63,573 bases of DNA from Acidobacteriota bacterium (GTDB taxonomy: Bacteria; Actinomycetota; Acidimicrobiia; Acidimicrobiales; RAAP-2), in assembly GCA_018971185.1 (NCBI GenBank), contig JAGXBH010000008.1, forward strand, positions 1-63,573. Reading direction: 5' to 3'. Below the pieces are notes generated by a model. It searched no databases, was not told the DNA's origin, and saw nothing but the letters and a program-made list of their open reading frames with translations. The position numbers were made by a program, and so were the translations under genes. Below are positions 1-8,618 of the stretch, one piece after another; within the stretch, counting starts at the first letter, position 1; the number at the start of each line of letters is the position of its first letter.

Positions 1-2
1 TG

Positions 3-431
3 GTCTCTGAGGGTGGCGGTCAAGGGGTGATCACGCTCGCGTGCCTGCAGGACCTCAGCCAAGCGCGTGGTCGCTGGGGTCCCCACGCCGACGGGTTCCT
101 CTCACTCTTCTCGACCACGGTGATCCTTCCGGGCATCGCCGACCGCACCACGTTGGAGATGGTGCAGCATCTCGCGGGGCGATCCCTCGTGGCGACGCAC
201 AGCGTGCAGGTGTCGCGGCGCGGACGTACCGACGGGTACTCGCGCTCGTGGATCGAGCGCGACAACGCCACCGTGGGCGACGTCGCGCGCGGACGACCGG
301 GATACGCCCTCGGTCTCAACCAGCGCAACGAACTCGGGTGGATCGAGCTCACGGCGTCCTACCGCGATCCGCGCTTCCGTCACTACCTCGAACGCTCCAG
401 CCCCTCGCGCGATCGCTCACGCGATCGCTGA
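3..431 (+). CDS. VirD4/TraG-like coupling protein, C-terminal part (5' end outside window)
   Basis: The frame is open from the left edge and ends at TGA 429-431, so only about 142 C-terminal residues are present. They begin with a GGGQG stretch and continue with LQDLSQARGRWG, a long hydrophobic segment (LSLFSTTVILPG) and ADRTTLE. This matches what I know of the TraM-recognition/C-terminal ATPase region of VirD4/TraG-type type IV coupling proteins, which dock relaxosomes to a secretion channel or remodel DNA. The last 49 bp overlap the end of the relaxase-like gene on the opposite strand, so the two genes are convergent. The N-terminal membrane and Walker A regions cannot be seen here. A generic FtsK/HerA-type ATPase is the alternative reading. 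Confidence 0.7.
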   Translation, partial: VSEGGGQGVITLACLQDLSQARGRWGPHADGFLSLFSTTVILPGIADRTTLEMVQHLAGRSLVATHSVQVSRRGRTDGYSRSWIERDNATVGDVARGRPGYALGLNQRNELGWIELTASYRDPRFRHYLERSSPSRDRSRDR

Positions 432-1456
432 CGCCATCGCTCGAGGTCCTCGACGTGCAACGGGCGCGCGCCGTGGCGCGTCACCTCGACCATGCGCGCC
501 GTGCGTACCCCGATCAGTCCCTCGTGCACCCCACGCGAGTCACGCAACTCGGGGTACCAGTGATCGACGCTCGCACTCACGCTGGCGGCGTCGACGCCGA
601 AGGTGGCCGCGTTCGCCCACGCCGCCAGCACGTGACGACGCGCGACGAGGTCTCGTCCCTCGAACGCCGCGGCGAAGGCGTGCTCGCTCAACTCGTCGAC
701 GCGCGCGAGGGGCGAACGTCGGGTTCCGTGGGGTTCGAAGCGCGCGAGGTCCCGGGCCCAGGCGTCGCGCGCGTCGAGGCGACTCCAGTGTCGCTTGGCC
801 CCGCGATCGGGGTGGTGCCCTCCCCAAAGGACCCGGTTTCCCTCGTCGAGACCCTGGACGTGCTCGACGCCCTCGAAGGAGCGCCACGGGACGAAGGGAG
901 TGGTGCGCGCGACCTCGGCGCGCAGGCTGCAGCGATACAGCGCGTCCGCGGCGGCGCCGTGCGCGAAGAGGGCCCGCGAATCAAGTACCACGCGCGCGCC
1001 CGCGGGTCGGGCGCCCACCAGGACGTGGTCGTGCAGGTGCGGCTCGCCGTGGCGATTGACACCATGGGTGAAACCGACCACGTGCGACCAGCGACCGGCG
1101 AGGTCGCGCTCCTCTCCCCCACGCCGGTCGCGCACGACGACGGCGCGCTCCTCGAGGTACCCCAGCGCGCCCTCCACCGCGCGACGATGCGCCGCCACCA
1201 CCGCACCCGCGTGCTCGGGCGCCAGGGCCACCAGGATCGAGATCGGCCGCGGCGCCGCCACGATCAGGTCGTAGCCCACCACCGACGAACGCCCCGTCGT
1301 GCTCAGGACCCGCGCCACGTCGTCGGGGCGCTGCACGTCGCCCGTCCCGCGGATCCACCACGACGCGGGCCCCTCGCGCACGCCCTCGATCTCCTCGCCA
1401 CGGTCGTCACGGAGATACGAGATGTCGCGCGAGCGACGGATGATGACCCTGAGCAC
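383..1456 (-). CDS. MobF/TrwC-type relaxase domain protein, without helicase domain
   Basis: A 357-residue protein starting at GTG 1456. Residues near 60-70 read VGYDLIVAAPRPIS, matching the conserved 'DLTFSAPKSVS' segment of TrwC relaxases, and the three-histidine metal site is seen as HLHDH within GEPHLHDHVLVG. A Tyr near residue 14 (ISYLRDD) is a candidate catalytic tyrosine. TrwC/TraI-type enzymes nick and carry single-stranded DNA and usually have about 1000 residues with a C-terminal SF1 helicase; here the protein ends after the relaxase domain and an Arg-rich tail. It lies 27 bp downstream of pafBC on the same strand, and its 3' end overlaps the coupling-protein gene by 49 bp. Whether it still mobilises DNA is unknown; it may be a domesticated remnant. 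Confidence 0.68.
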   Translation of the reverse strand: MLRVIIRRSRDISYLRDDRGEEIEGVREGPASWWIRGTGDVQRPDDVARVLSTTGRSSVVGYDLIVAAPRPISILVALAPEHAGAVVAAHRRAVEGALGYLEERAVVVRDRRGGEERDLAGRWSHVVGFTHGVNRHGEPHLHDHVLVGARPAGARVVLDSRALFAHGAAADALYRCSLRAEVARTTPFVPWRSFEGVEHVQGLDEGNRVLWGGHHPDRGAKRHWSRLDARDAWARDLARFEPHGTRRSPLARVDELSEHAFAAAFEGRDLVARRHVLAAWANAATFGVDAASVSASVDHWYPELRDSRGVHEGLIGVRTARMVEVTRHGARPLHVEDLERWRQRSRERSREGLERSR

Positions 1457-1483
1457 CGGACCCCCTCGGGGTCCAACGGTCGC

Positions 1484-3433
1484 CTACAGCTGGCTCAGCA
1501 TCCGCTGGGCGACGTCGTGTCCCGCCGTGGCGTACTTCTCGGTCGCCACGACGGCGGCCGGTCCCGCCAGGATCATCAGATGATCGAGGAACGCCGGGTC
1601 CGACAGGTGGAAACGCACCGCGTGGCGCCCGTCGGCCAGGGTCGCCCACCGCGCGCCCGGTAACGGCTCGAAGAGATACCGGACGTAGCCTTCGAGCACC
1701 ACCACGACCTCGTCGCCCTCCTCGGCGACCGCGGTCAACCAGTTGGCGACGGGGTCCGCGCCCCGGGGCTCCGACGCCGGTGACTTGGCCAGAATCTTCC
1801 CGATGCGGTCCACGCGAAACGTCCGCCAGTCGTCGCGGGTCAGGCAGTACGCCCGCACGTAGCTGTGGCCATTGAGCACCTTCACCTCGGTGGGTTCGAT
1901 GCAGCGCTCCTCCGCCACCTCCGTGGTCCCCGAGACGTAGGTGATCTTCAACTGCTCGTGACGCGTCACCGCCTCGTAGACCTGTGAGAGCAATTGCTCG
2001 TTGTGGGGATGCTCGACGCGCATGAAGTGACTGGTCACCTCCTCGATCTTGTCGATCGCCGAGAAGATGGCGGGATCCTCGAAGAGCCGCGAGGCCTCGC
2101 GAAGGGCCACGTTGAGCTCGAAGAGGTCGCGCCACATGAAGGACGAGGGTTCGTCGTCCTCGGAGACGAACTCCACCCGATACGTCGAGTCGTCGGTGTC
2201 CTCGTGGTCCCAATCGTCGCAGTCCTTGATGATGCGCGCGGCGAAGCCGGTCGCCCCGTCGAAGGCGCCGACCATCGGCTCCATCGTCACGAGCCGTCCC
2301 ATGATGGACCGGACGAGCTCCGGCGCCAGGGAGAACCGGTTGGCGAGCTCCGAGATGCGTAGTCCGTCCTCGGCGTTGTACACCGCGTGCAGCAGCTGCA
2401 GGGTCTGGCCCAGCACGTCGCCCGCCGTGGCCGAGGTGAACTTGATGTCCTGCGCCGAGGGGGTCTTACCTCGATTGACGCGCACCAACCACTGGCGCAG
2501 CTCCTTGATGAGCGACTTGGGACTGACCAGGCGGACCCGTTGCGCCCCCTCGAGGACGAATCGCAGGGCCGCGTGGGGGCTGTCGAAGGTGATGCCCACC
2601 TCCACGCGCCCGTCCTTCTTGTGGGCCGCCGTCGCCCCGTCGTACTGGCGCACCAACAGGTCCGCGTAGTCGCGATTCGTCCACACGACCACGTCGATGG
2701 GCGTCGGGCGGCGTTGGTACTGCGGTCGCCACGACGCGGCGAGCTCACGGGTCGCCTCGTCGACGTGGAAGCTCTCGTCGAGGACCACGGGCATCGAGGT
2801 CATGCGCGAGAAGCGGTAGCCCTTGATCATGCCGGCGCCGACCTCGCGGGCCACCAGATACGAGGTCCCGCCCTGGTGCAGGATCTCGAGCGGCTCCACG
2901 ACGCGCTCCTTGCGCACCGACGACTGGTAGTCGAAGCGAAGGGTGCGGCGCACCTTGATCGCGCGGATCGCCGGGGTCAGGTAGGCGGAGAACTCGAGGC
3001 CGCCGTCGCCGGCGGGACCCTCGTTGAACACGCTGAAGGCGCCCGACTTGCCGAAGCCGCAGAAGCCCAGGGCCGTCGCCACGACGCGACTCTCGTCGCG
3101 CGTGAAGTGCAGGGGCGGCGCGTAGCCGCTGCTGGGGTCGATCTGATACCCCGTGAGGTCGTCGGCGCGCACGACGGTCTCGATCTGGAATCCGAGGTCG
3201 CGGATCCGCGCCTTGTCGCGCTCGAACTTCTGTCGCACCGCGGCGTCGTTGCCCTCGTAGGCGCGGACCTTGCGCGGGGACTTCGAGGTGACGGGGTACT
3301 CGTCGACCGTGAGGTCGCGGACGATCTCCTCCTGGGTCAGCGCCCGGCGCTCGGCCCAGGCGCGCTGTAGGAGCAGCACCAGGGCGACGACGCGCTCGCG
3401 GCCGGGCTCGGCCGCGGCCCGACTAGCACTCAT
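1484..3433 (-). CDS. pafBC: PafB-PafC fused WYL-domain transcriptional regulator
   Basis: A 649-residue protein that is close to the summed length of separate PafB and PafC (about 320-330 each). Each half has an N-terminal helix-turn-helix region and a C-terminal WYL-type domain: the first has RVVEPLEILHQGGTSYLVA, the second IEPTEVKVLNGHSYVRAY. PafBC is the actinobacterial activator of the LexA-independent DNA-damage regulon; WYL domains are thought to sense nucleic-acid ligands. Natural one-chain PafBC proteins are known in other actinobacteria. The start is ATG 3433; a TACCCT element about 21 bp upstream and a purine-rich GAGAGAA give a possible promoter and ribosome site. The usual Pup-proteasome neighbours are absent; a relaxase-like gene follows instead. 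Confidence 0.85.
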   Translation of the reverse strand: MSASRAAAEPGRERVVALVLLLQRAWAERRALTQEEIVRDLTVDEYPVTSKSPRKVRAYEGNDAAVRQKFERDKARIRDLGFQIETVVRADDLTGYQIDPSSGYAPPLHFTRDESRVVATALGFCGFGKSGAFSVFNEGPAGDGGLEFSAYLTPAIRAIKVRRTLRFDYQSSVRKERVVEPLEILHQGGTSYLVAREVGAGMIKGYRFSRMTSMPVVLDESFHVDEATRELAASWRPQYQRRPTPIDVVVWTNRDYADLLVRQYDGATAAHKKDGRVEVGITFDSPHAALRFVLEGAQRVRLVSPKSLIKELRQWLVRVNRGKTPSAQDIKFTSATAGDVLGQTLQLLHAVYNAEDGLRISELANRFSLAPELVRSIMGRLVTMEPMVGAFDGATGFAARIIKDCDDWDHEDTDDSTYRVEFVSEDDEPSSFMWRDLFELNVALREASRLFEDPAIFSAIDKIEEVTSHFMRVEHPHNEQLLSQVYEAVTRHEQLKITYVSGTTEVAEERCIEPTEVKVLNGHSYVRAYCLTRDDWRTFRVDRIGKILAKSPASEPRGADPVANWLTAVAEEGDEVVVVLEGYVRYLFEPLPGARWATLADGRHAVRFHLSDPAFLDHLMILAGPAAVVATEKYATAGHDVAQRMLSQL

Positions 3434-3489
3434 CGTTCTCTCTCATCACCGAGAAGGGTAGCGCCTGGACCCGGGGGGCATCGCACCAC

Positions 3490-3999
3490 TCATCGTGAAT
3501 CCGTCACGCCGTCCTCGTCGAGGGTGCGTCGCCAGGCCCCGGAGCGACCGCCGGACTTCTCCCAGAGCGCGACCTGCTCCACCGTCATCGTGCGGTCGAT
3601 CGACTTGCACATGTCGTAGATCGTCAGCGCGGCCATCGTCACCGACACCAGCGCCTCCATCTCCACCCCGGTGCGGTCCACGGTGTCGACGCCCGCCTCC
3701 ACCTCGATGTACACGTCGCCGATGGTGAAGTTGACGTAGACGTTGCCCACGAGGACCTGGTGGGCCATGGGCAAGAGCGTGGCGGCGGCCTTGGCGGCCT
3801 GGATCCCGGCCACGCGGGCGGTGGCCAAGACGTCACCCTTGGCCGTGGCGTTGGCGGCGATCGCGGCCGTCGTGGCCGGCGCCATCATCACGCGACAGCG
3901 AGCGAGGGCGCGCCGCGCCGAGACCTCGGAGGGGCCGCGGTCGCGGGGGAAGGTGCCCCCGAGGGGCGAAGGTCGTAACTGGTGGAAGTCGTCCACCAC
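3490..3999 (-). CDS. moaC: Cyclic pyranopterin monophosphate synthase MoaC
   Basis: A 169-residue protein of normal MoaC length. Conserved blocks include ALARCRVMM, a central AATLLPMAHQV region, the EAGVDTVDRTGVEMEALVSV block and the C-terminal signature TIYDMCKS-DRTM followed by LWEKSGGRSG. MoaC converts the MoaA product to cyclic pyranopterin monophosphate in molybdenum cofactor biosynthesis in the cytoplasm. No other moa gene is adjacent, although moeZ lies elsewhere in the window. Two tandem GTG codons (3999 and 3996) can start it; a TAGCAT box at 4003-4008 lies 6 bases before the second, favouring 3996 if the message is leaderless. Confidence 0.93.
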   Translation of the reverse strand: MVDDFHQLRPSPLGGTFPRDRGPSEVSARRALARCRVMMAPATTAAIAANATAKGDVLATARVAGIQAAKAAATLLPMAHQVLVGNVYVNFTIGDVYIEVEAGVDTVDRTGVEMEALVSVTMAALTIYDMCKSIDRTMTVEQVALWEKSGGRSGAWRRTLDEDGVTDSR

Positions 4000-4002
4000 G
4001 TC

Positions 4003-4008
4003 ATGCTA
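4003..4008 (-). promoter_or_regulatory. Candidate -10 box of moaC (leaderless)
   Basis: TAGCAT on the minus strand lies 6 bases before GTG 3996, the same spacing seen at several other unit starts in this window. No -35 element is evident. Confidence 0.4.
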
Positions 4009-4077
4009 CTGACGCGGCGAACGAGGGGGCGACGAGGGGGGGTAAACTGGTGTGACTGTGTGGGAAAGAGAAGGTTG

Positions 4078-4356
4078 ATGCCGACCTACGAATACGAATG
4101 CCAGAACTGCCACCTGCGCGTGGAAGCGGTGCAGAAGTTCTCCGACGCGCCCCTGAGCGTCTGCGACTCCTGCGGCGGGCCGCTGCGTAAGGTGTTCTCC
4201 GGCGTGGGTATCGTCTTCAAGGGTTCGGGCTTCTACAAGACCGACTCGCGCGGGTCGACGTCGTCCTCCACCCCGCCGGCGACGACGTCGTCGACCACGA
4301 CGAGCGCCCCACCCCCGGCGCCGGCCACCACCTCGACCTCGACGTCGGGGGACTGA
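4078..4356 (+). CDS. FmdB-family small zinc-ribbon protein
   Basis: A 92-residue protein beginning MPTYEYEC, the hallmark start of the FmdB-type regulatory zinc ribbon family. Two CxxC pairs (CQNC near residues 8-11 and CDSC near 31-34) would bind zinc, followed by GPLRKVFSGVGIVFKGSGFYKTD. The last 35 residues are low-complexity Ser/Thr/Pro. The family is widespread and its molecular role is poorly known. The start ATG 4078 has AGAGAAGG just upstream, and a TAAACT -10 candidate at 4053-4058 gives a short leader, unlike the leaderless genes nearby. It is divergent from moaC and convergent with tldE, one base separating the stops. Confidence 0.85.
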   Translation: MPTYEYECQNCHLRVEAVQKFSDAPLSVCDSCGGPLRKVFSGVGIVFKGSGFYKTDSRGSTSSSTPPATTSSTTTSAPPPAPATTSTSTSGD

Positions 4357-4357
4357 C

Positions 4358-5713
4358 CTAGCGGCCCGACAGGGCTACCCCGTCGATGGCCAGCGTCTGG
4401 GCGGCCGCGGTCCCCGGGAGCCACTGGACGTCATTGCCGACCATCAACACGTCGAGCAGCATGCGCTGCAGCGTCGAGGCAATCGTCACCTCGCGCACGG
4501 GCTCGGCCAGCACGCCGTCGCGGATCATGAGTCCCGTGATGCCCACCGAGAAGTCGCCCGAGATCGGGTTCACCCCCGAATGCACGCCGGTCAGCGACTC
4601 GACGAACACCCCGTCGCCCACGAGGCGAAAGATCGCGTCCTGGTCCTGGTCGCCCGGCACCAGCTGCAGGGCCCGACACCCCGCCGACGGCGAGCCCGAC
4701 ACTCCCGCGCGCACGGCGCTACCCGTCGAGGCCACTCCCGCGCGTCGCCCCGACACCGTGTCGTAGACGAACTGGCGCAGGCGCCCCTGAGTGATGAGCT
4801 CGTTGCGTCGCGACGCGAGGCCCTCGGCGTCGAAGGGGCTGGCCGCGAAGTGCCGCGCGTCGGTGGGGTCGTCGATCAGGGTGACCTGCGGCGACGCGAC
4901 CATCTCGCCCAGGCGTCCGGCGAAGAAGGAGCGACCCCGCACGACCGCGTCGCCGCTCAGGGCGCTACCCATGATCGACCAGAGGGTCGCCGCGGTACGC
5001 GGATCGAAGACGGCCACCCCCTTGAACGAGGCGGGTTTGACCGCGCCCAACATCCTCGTGGCGCGCCGGATGGCGTCACCCGCGGCGAGTTCGAGGGAGA
5101 GCTGTTCGGGCGAACGCCCCACCGAGAGGCCCCAGCCGGTCTGGTCACCGTGCTCGTCGGCGGCGATGGCCTCCACCGAGACGAAGGCCCCGGAACGCTC
5201 CAGGCTCGACGAGATACCGGTCGTCGAGACGATCGCGGCGTGCGAGACGTAGTCCGAGTAGTTGGCCGCATCGACCTGACGGATCCGCGGGTCCCCGCGG
5301 CGCACCATGGCCTCGAGCTCGAGGGCGAGCGCCACCTTGCGCTCCATCGGCGTCGTCGACACCCCGGGGTCGCTCAGCGACAACGCCACGGGGTCCACCC
5401 CGTCGGGGCGAGCGAAGGCGACGAACTCGTCCTCCGTGGCGAAGTGCGCGTTGTCACGCGCACTGGCGATGGCCTCGGCGATGGCGGCCTCGTCGAGGGA
5501 ACCCGCGTAAGCGCTGCCCACCCGCGCGCCCTGGGGTCCGTCGACCAGGATCCGCACGCCGATCTCCGCCGAGGCGGAGTTCGAGAGGTTCTCGATCTCG
5601 CCGTCGTAGGCCTGGACCTCGGTCTCCACGCCCCGCGACACGAAGACCTCCATCTCCTCGCTGGCGCCCACCCTCTCGAGCAGTCGCTGCGCGGTATCGA
5701 GCAAGTCACTCAC
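4358..5713 (-). CDS. pmbA: TldE/PmbA-type subunit of the TldD/TldE metalloprotease
   Basis: A 451-residue protein beginning VSDLLDTAQRLLERVG. It has family blocks such as EMEVFVSRGVETEVQAYDGEIENLS at the N-terminus and a C-terminal NPISGDFSVGITGLMIRDG. TldE forms a heterodimer with TldD in which TldD carries the metal site; the complex trims peptides and unfolded chains, for example modified-peptide precursors. It is the second gene of a tldD-tldE operon, GTG 5713 overlapping the tldD stop by 4 bp. A much longer frame is open upstream of this start, but that part is an out-of-frame shadow of tldD. No peptide-maturation genes are nearby, so the substrate cannot be inferred. Confidence 0.9.
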   Translation of the reverse strand: MSDLLDTAQRLLERVGASEEMEVFVSRGVETEVQAYDGEIENLSNSASAEIGVRILVDGPQGARVGSAYAGSLDEAAIAEAIASARDNAHFATEDEFVAFARPDGVDPVALSLSDPGVSTTPMERKVALALELEAMVRRGDPRIRQVDAANYSDYVSHAAIVSTTGISSSLERSGAFVSVEAIAADEHGDQTGWGLSVGRSPEQLSLELAAGDAIRRATRMLGAVKPASFKGVAVFDPRTAATLWSIMGSALSGDAVVRGRSFFAGRLGEMVASPQVTLIDDPTDARHFAASPFDAEGLASRRNELITQGRLRQFVYDTVSGRRAGVASTGSAVRAGVSGSPSAGCRALQLVPGDQDQDAIFRLVGDGVFVESLTGVHSGVNPISGDFSVGITGLMIRDGVLAEPVREVTIASTLQRMLLDVLMVGNDVQWLPGTAAAQTLAIDGVALSGR

Positions 5714-7107
5714 GCCGCGGTCCCCCCGATCGTGATGCCCGAGAGGCGCATCGTGGCCTGACCGCACCCCACGGCGACCTGTTGGCCGTCCTTGCCGCAG
5801 GTCCCCGGTGTGGTCGAGAAGTCCGTGGCGACGGCGTCGACCCGGTTGAGGATCTCGGGACCGTTGCCGATGAGGTTGCAGTCGCGCAGGGGCGTCGTGA
5901 TGCGTCCGTTCTCGATCAAGAACGCCGCCGTCGCTCCGAAGACGAAGTCGCCCGTCGCGGTGTTGACCTGTCCGCCGCCGAGTTGGGCCACGTAGACGCC
6001 GCGCGGGGTCTGCGCCACGATCTCCTCGGCGCTCTCGTCCCCCGCCATGAGGTAGGTATTGGTCATGCGCACCATCGGCAGGTGCGCGTAACTCTGTCGG
6101 CGCCCGTTGCCCGACGAGACGCGACCCTCGCGGCGCGCGCGCAGGTAGTCCCACATGTAGTCGGTCAGGACGCCGTTCTCGATCAGGACGTTGCGCGCGG
6201 CGCGATGCCCTTCGTCGTCCACGGCGAAGTAGCCCCACTCTCCGAACATCGTCCCGTCGTCCACCAGGGTCACCAGGGGGCTGGCGACGCGTTGGCCCAC
6301 CTTGCCCGCGTACACCGAGGCCTGCTTCAACACGGCGTCGGCCTCGAGTCCGTGCCCGCACGCCTCGTGAAAGAGGATGCCCCCCGAACCTCCCGCCAGC
6401 ACCACGGGCAGGTCGCCCGAGGGCGCGGGCCGCGCCGACAGCTTCGTGAGCGCCTGCTGGGCCGCGCCGCGCGCGGCCTCGTCGATGGCGTCGGGCGAGA
6501 GGATCTCGAACCCCCTCGTGGCGGCCAGTGGTCGGTACCCGGTCTGCATTCCCCCGTCGCCGTTGGCGACGCACGACACGGCGAATCGCGTCCGGACCTG
6601 ATCGTCACCGGCGTAGACGCCTTCGGAATTGGCCACGACGAATCGACGCGTCGAGTCGGCCAGGGCGACCTGCACCTGGGTGATGGCGTCACCGCTCGCG
6701 CGCGCCATCTCGTCGGCCCGCGTCATGAGTTCGATCTTCTTCGACTTGGCCACGCTCCCCGGCGTCACCTCGGCGCGCGAGCGGTGATCGCGTAGGGGCT
6801 CGAGCGCGGCGTGGCGCACGCCGCCGCGTCCCTCGCGGGCGACCGCGGCGGCGGCGCGCGCGGCGCTCAACAGTCCTTCCTCGGTGAGGTCGGCGGTGTG
6901 CGCGAAGCCCGTGGTCTCGCCGATCACCACCCGGATGCCCGCCCCGCGCGAACGACTGGAGTTCAGCTCCTGGATGCGGCGCTGGTCCAGGGTCGCCGAG
7001 GAGCTCGCGCGGTCCTCGACGAAGACCTCGGCGAAATCGGCGCCGCGGCCCATGGACTCGGTGAGTACTCGTTGCACGACGTCGCGCGCGACCAAGGTGT
7101 CAGACAT
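5710..7107 (-). CDS. tldD: TldD metalloprotease catalytic subunit
   Basis: A 465-residue protein with the TldD zinc motif HEACGH at residues 247-252 (HExxxH) within GGILFHEACGHGLEAD, plus the C-terminal FIENGRI-type and TPGTCGKDGQ blocks of the family. It is the catalytic partner of the downstream tldE product. The two genes overlap by 4 bases, implying translational coupling. The start ATG 7107 is preceded by TAGTCT and a 7-base gap, so the mRNA is probably leaderless. It is divergent from the SPFH-protein gene. Confidence 0.93.
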   Translation of the reverse strand: MSDTLVARDVVQRVLTESMGRGADFAEVFVEDRASSSATLDQRRIQELNSSRSRGAGIRVVIGETTGFAHTADLTEEGLLSAARAAAAVAREGRGGVRHAALEPLRDHRSRAEVTPGSVAKSKKIELMTRADEMARASGDAITQVQVALADSTRRFVVANSEGVYAGDDQVRTRFAVSCVANGDGGMQTGYRPLAATRGFEILSPDAIDEAARGAAQQALTKLSARPAPSGDLPVVLAGGSGGILFHEACGHGLEADAVLKQASVYAGKVGQRVASPLVTLVDDGTMFGEWGYFAVDDEGHRAARNVLIENGVLTDYMWDYLRARREGRVSSGNGRRQSYAHLPMVRMTNTYLMAGDESAEEIVAQTPRGVYVAQLGGGQVNTATGDFVFGATAAFLIENGRITTPLRDCNLIGNGPEILNRVDAVATDFSTTPGTCGKDGQQVAVGCGQATMRLSGITIGGTAA

Positions 7108-7114
7108 GTCACTC

Positions 7115-7120
7115 AGACTA
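7115..7120 (-). promoter_or_regulatory. Candidate -10 box of tldD-tldE (leaderless)
   Basis: TAGTCT on the minus strand with 7 bases to ATG 7107. This fits a transcript starting at or beside the start codon; no ribosome-binding site is seen. Confidence 0.55.
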
Positions 7121-7204
7121 TTCGCTGCCCGGAGAAGTACACTCCGCCTTGGAGCACCTCAACGCACGGGGCGCCGGTGGTGCGGAGCAGAAGAGGGTAC
7201 CGCC

Positions 7205-8140
7205 GTGAACATCGTCATCTTGAGCATCGCCATCATCGTGGTTCTAGGGGTGATCGTCCTGCTGGTCAAAGCGGTGCGGGTGGTCCAGCAGGGCTTCGTC
7301 GGCGTCGTGACGAGGTTCGGGGAGTTCAAGGCCATCCGCAACCCCGGGCTGACCTTCATCGTGCCCTTCATCGAGGTGATGAGGATCGTCGACGTGCGCG
7401 AGACACCGCGCACCGGGGACCGCCAGCAGGTGATCACCCGCGACAACGTCGCCGTCATCGTCAACGCCACGATCTTCTCCCAGGTCGTCGACGTGCGCCT
7501 CGCCCTCTTCACCAACTCCGACTACCTCACCAGCACCGACAACCTGGCGCGCACCTCGGTGCGCGCGGTGTTCGGATCGATCACCCTCGACGAGGCCTTC
7601 TCCCAGCGCGAGCGTATCGGCACGCTCCTGCAGAACCAGATGGAGGAGGCGACCGACAAGTGGGGGGTGCGGATCAACCGCGTGGAGGTCCTCGAGATCA
7701 CGCCCCCCGAGCAGATCCTGCAGGCCATGGCCCTACAGAAGCAGGCGGACCAGGAGAAGCGCGCGCGCATCCTCGAGTCCGAGGGGACCCAGATGTCAGC
7801 GGTGAACGTCGCCGATGGCGAGCGTCAGGCCGCGATCAAGGAAGCCGAGGGCGCCCAGCAATCGGCCATCCTGCGCGCCGAAGGTCTGCGCCAGGCCACC
7901 ATCTTGGAGGCCGAGGGCCGCGCCCAGGCCGTCTCGCTGGTCTACGCCGCGATCAAGGAGCAAGATCCCGACCCGACGCTCGTGGCCATCCTCCAACTCG
8001 ACACCCTGGCAAAGTTCGCGGCGTCGCAGAACACCAAACTGGTCATCCCCGCCGAGAGCGCCGCGTTGCTCGGCGCGGCCCAAGCGCTGCGCAGCGTCAT
8101 GTCCGACGTGCCCACCACGTCCCCGATCGCGGGTGCCTGA
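7205..8140 (+). CDS. SPFH/stomatin-like membrane-anchored protein
   Basis: A 311-residue protein with an N-terminal transmembrane helix (IVILSIAIIVVLGVIVLLV), then the SPFH/band-7 domain (VQQGFVGVVTRFGEF...GLTFIVPFIE) and a long Ala/Glu-rich coiled coil from about residue 180 to 240 (GERQAAIKEAEGAQQSA). The C-terminus has the QLDTLAKFA-type segment of stomatin/paraslipin proteins. These proteins oligomerise at the membrane as scaffolds. GTG 7205 is chosen because AAGAGG lies just upstream and the hydrophobic helix follows at once. A TACACT -10 candidate lies at 7138-7143. The gene is convergent with an NfeD-type gene, the family's usual partner. Confidence 0.87.
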   Translation: MNIVILSIAIIVVLGVIVLLVKAVRVVQQGFVGVVTRFGEFKAIRNPGLTFIVPFIEVMRIVDVRETPRTGDRQQVITRDNVAVIVNATIFSQVVDVRLALFTNSDYLTSTDNLARTSVRAVFGSITLDEAFSQRERIGTLLQNQMEEATDKWGVRINRVEVLEITPPEQILQAMALQKQADQEKRARILESEGTQMSAVNVADGERQAAIKEAEGAQQSAILRAEGLRQATILEAEGRAQAVSLVYAAIKEQDPDPTLVAILQLDTLAKFAASQNTKLVIPAESAALLGAAQALRSVMSDVPTTSPIAGA

Positions 8141-8168
8141 GACCTCGCCGCTCGTGCCCGTCGAGAGG

Positions 8169-8618
8169 TCAGGCGTGGGGCTGCTCGCGCGGTTCCACCC
8201 ACAAGGTGGTGCCCAGGGCCTTGGTGACGACCACCGGCGTCGCCACGGCGATCACCACGCCGAGCTCGTTCACCGCGCGCCACGACTCCCCGTGGATCGT
8301 GATGCGACCGGGATGGACCTCGTCGCCGACCTCGTCCTGGACGACCCCGAACTGACCGGTGAGCGCGCTCGACATGGGTTGGGTGAGGTCGCCGGCGGGA
8401 TGGCGCAACTTCTTGAGGGCGACGGGACGCAGCAGGGCCATGGTGATCGCGGTGACCAGCAGCCACACCAGCGCCTGGACGGGGAAGGACGCGCCCCCCA
8501 GCGCCACGATGAACGCCACGCCCGCGCCCACGCCCACGAAGAGCGCGGCGAGCGCGTTGGTGTGCAGTTCGGCCAGACCACTCACCACCATGATCACCAC
8601 CCAGAAGAACACGGCCAT
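8169..8618 (-). CDS. NfeD-like membrane protein
   Basis: A 149-residue protein with three or so N-terminal membrane segments (FFWVVIMVVSGLAEL, ALAALFVGVGAGVAFIVAL, ALVWLLVTAITMALL) followed by an OB-fold-like C-terminal domain (LTGQFGVVQDEV...GRITIHGESWRA...VAVATPVVVTKALGTTLWVEP). This is the short NfeD1b arrangement. NfeD proteins pair with stomatins and probably act with them in membrane quality control. Here the partner SPFH gene faces it tail-to-tail with a 28-bp gap rather than lying in one operon. ATG 8618 follows a TATACT box by 7 bases. Confidence 0.85.
   Translation of the reverse strand: MAVFFWVVIMVVSGLAELHTNALAALFVGVGAGVAFIVALGGASFPVQALVWLLVTAITMALLRPVALKKLRHPAGDLTQPMSSALTGQFGVVQDEVGDEVHPGRITIHGESWRAVNELGVVIAVATPVVVTKALGTTLWVEPREQPHA

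Noticed and set aside
41..1663. A 540-codon plus-strand open frame at the left end
   Set aside because: It lies antisense to the relaxase-like gene and its composition (Arg/Ala/Pro-rich with no motif) is typical of the stop-poor shadows in high-GC DNA.
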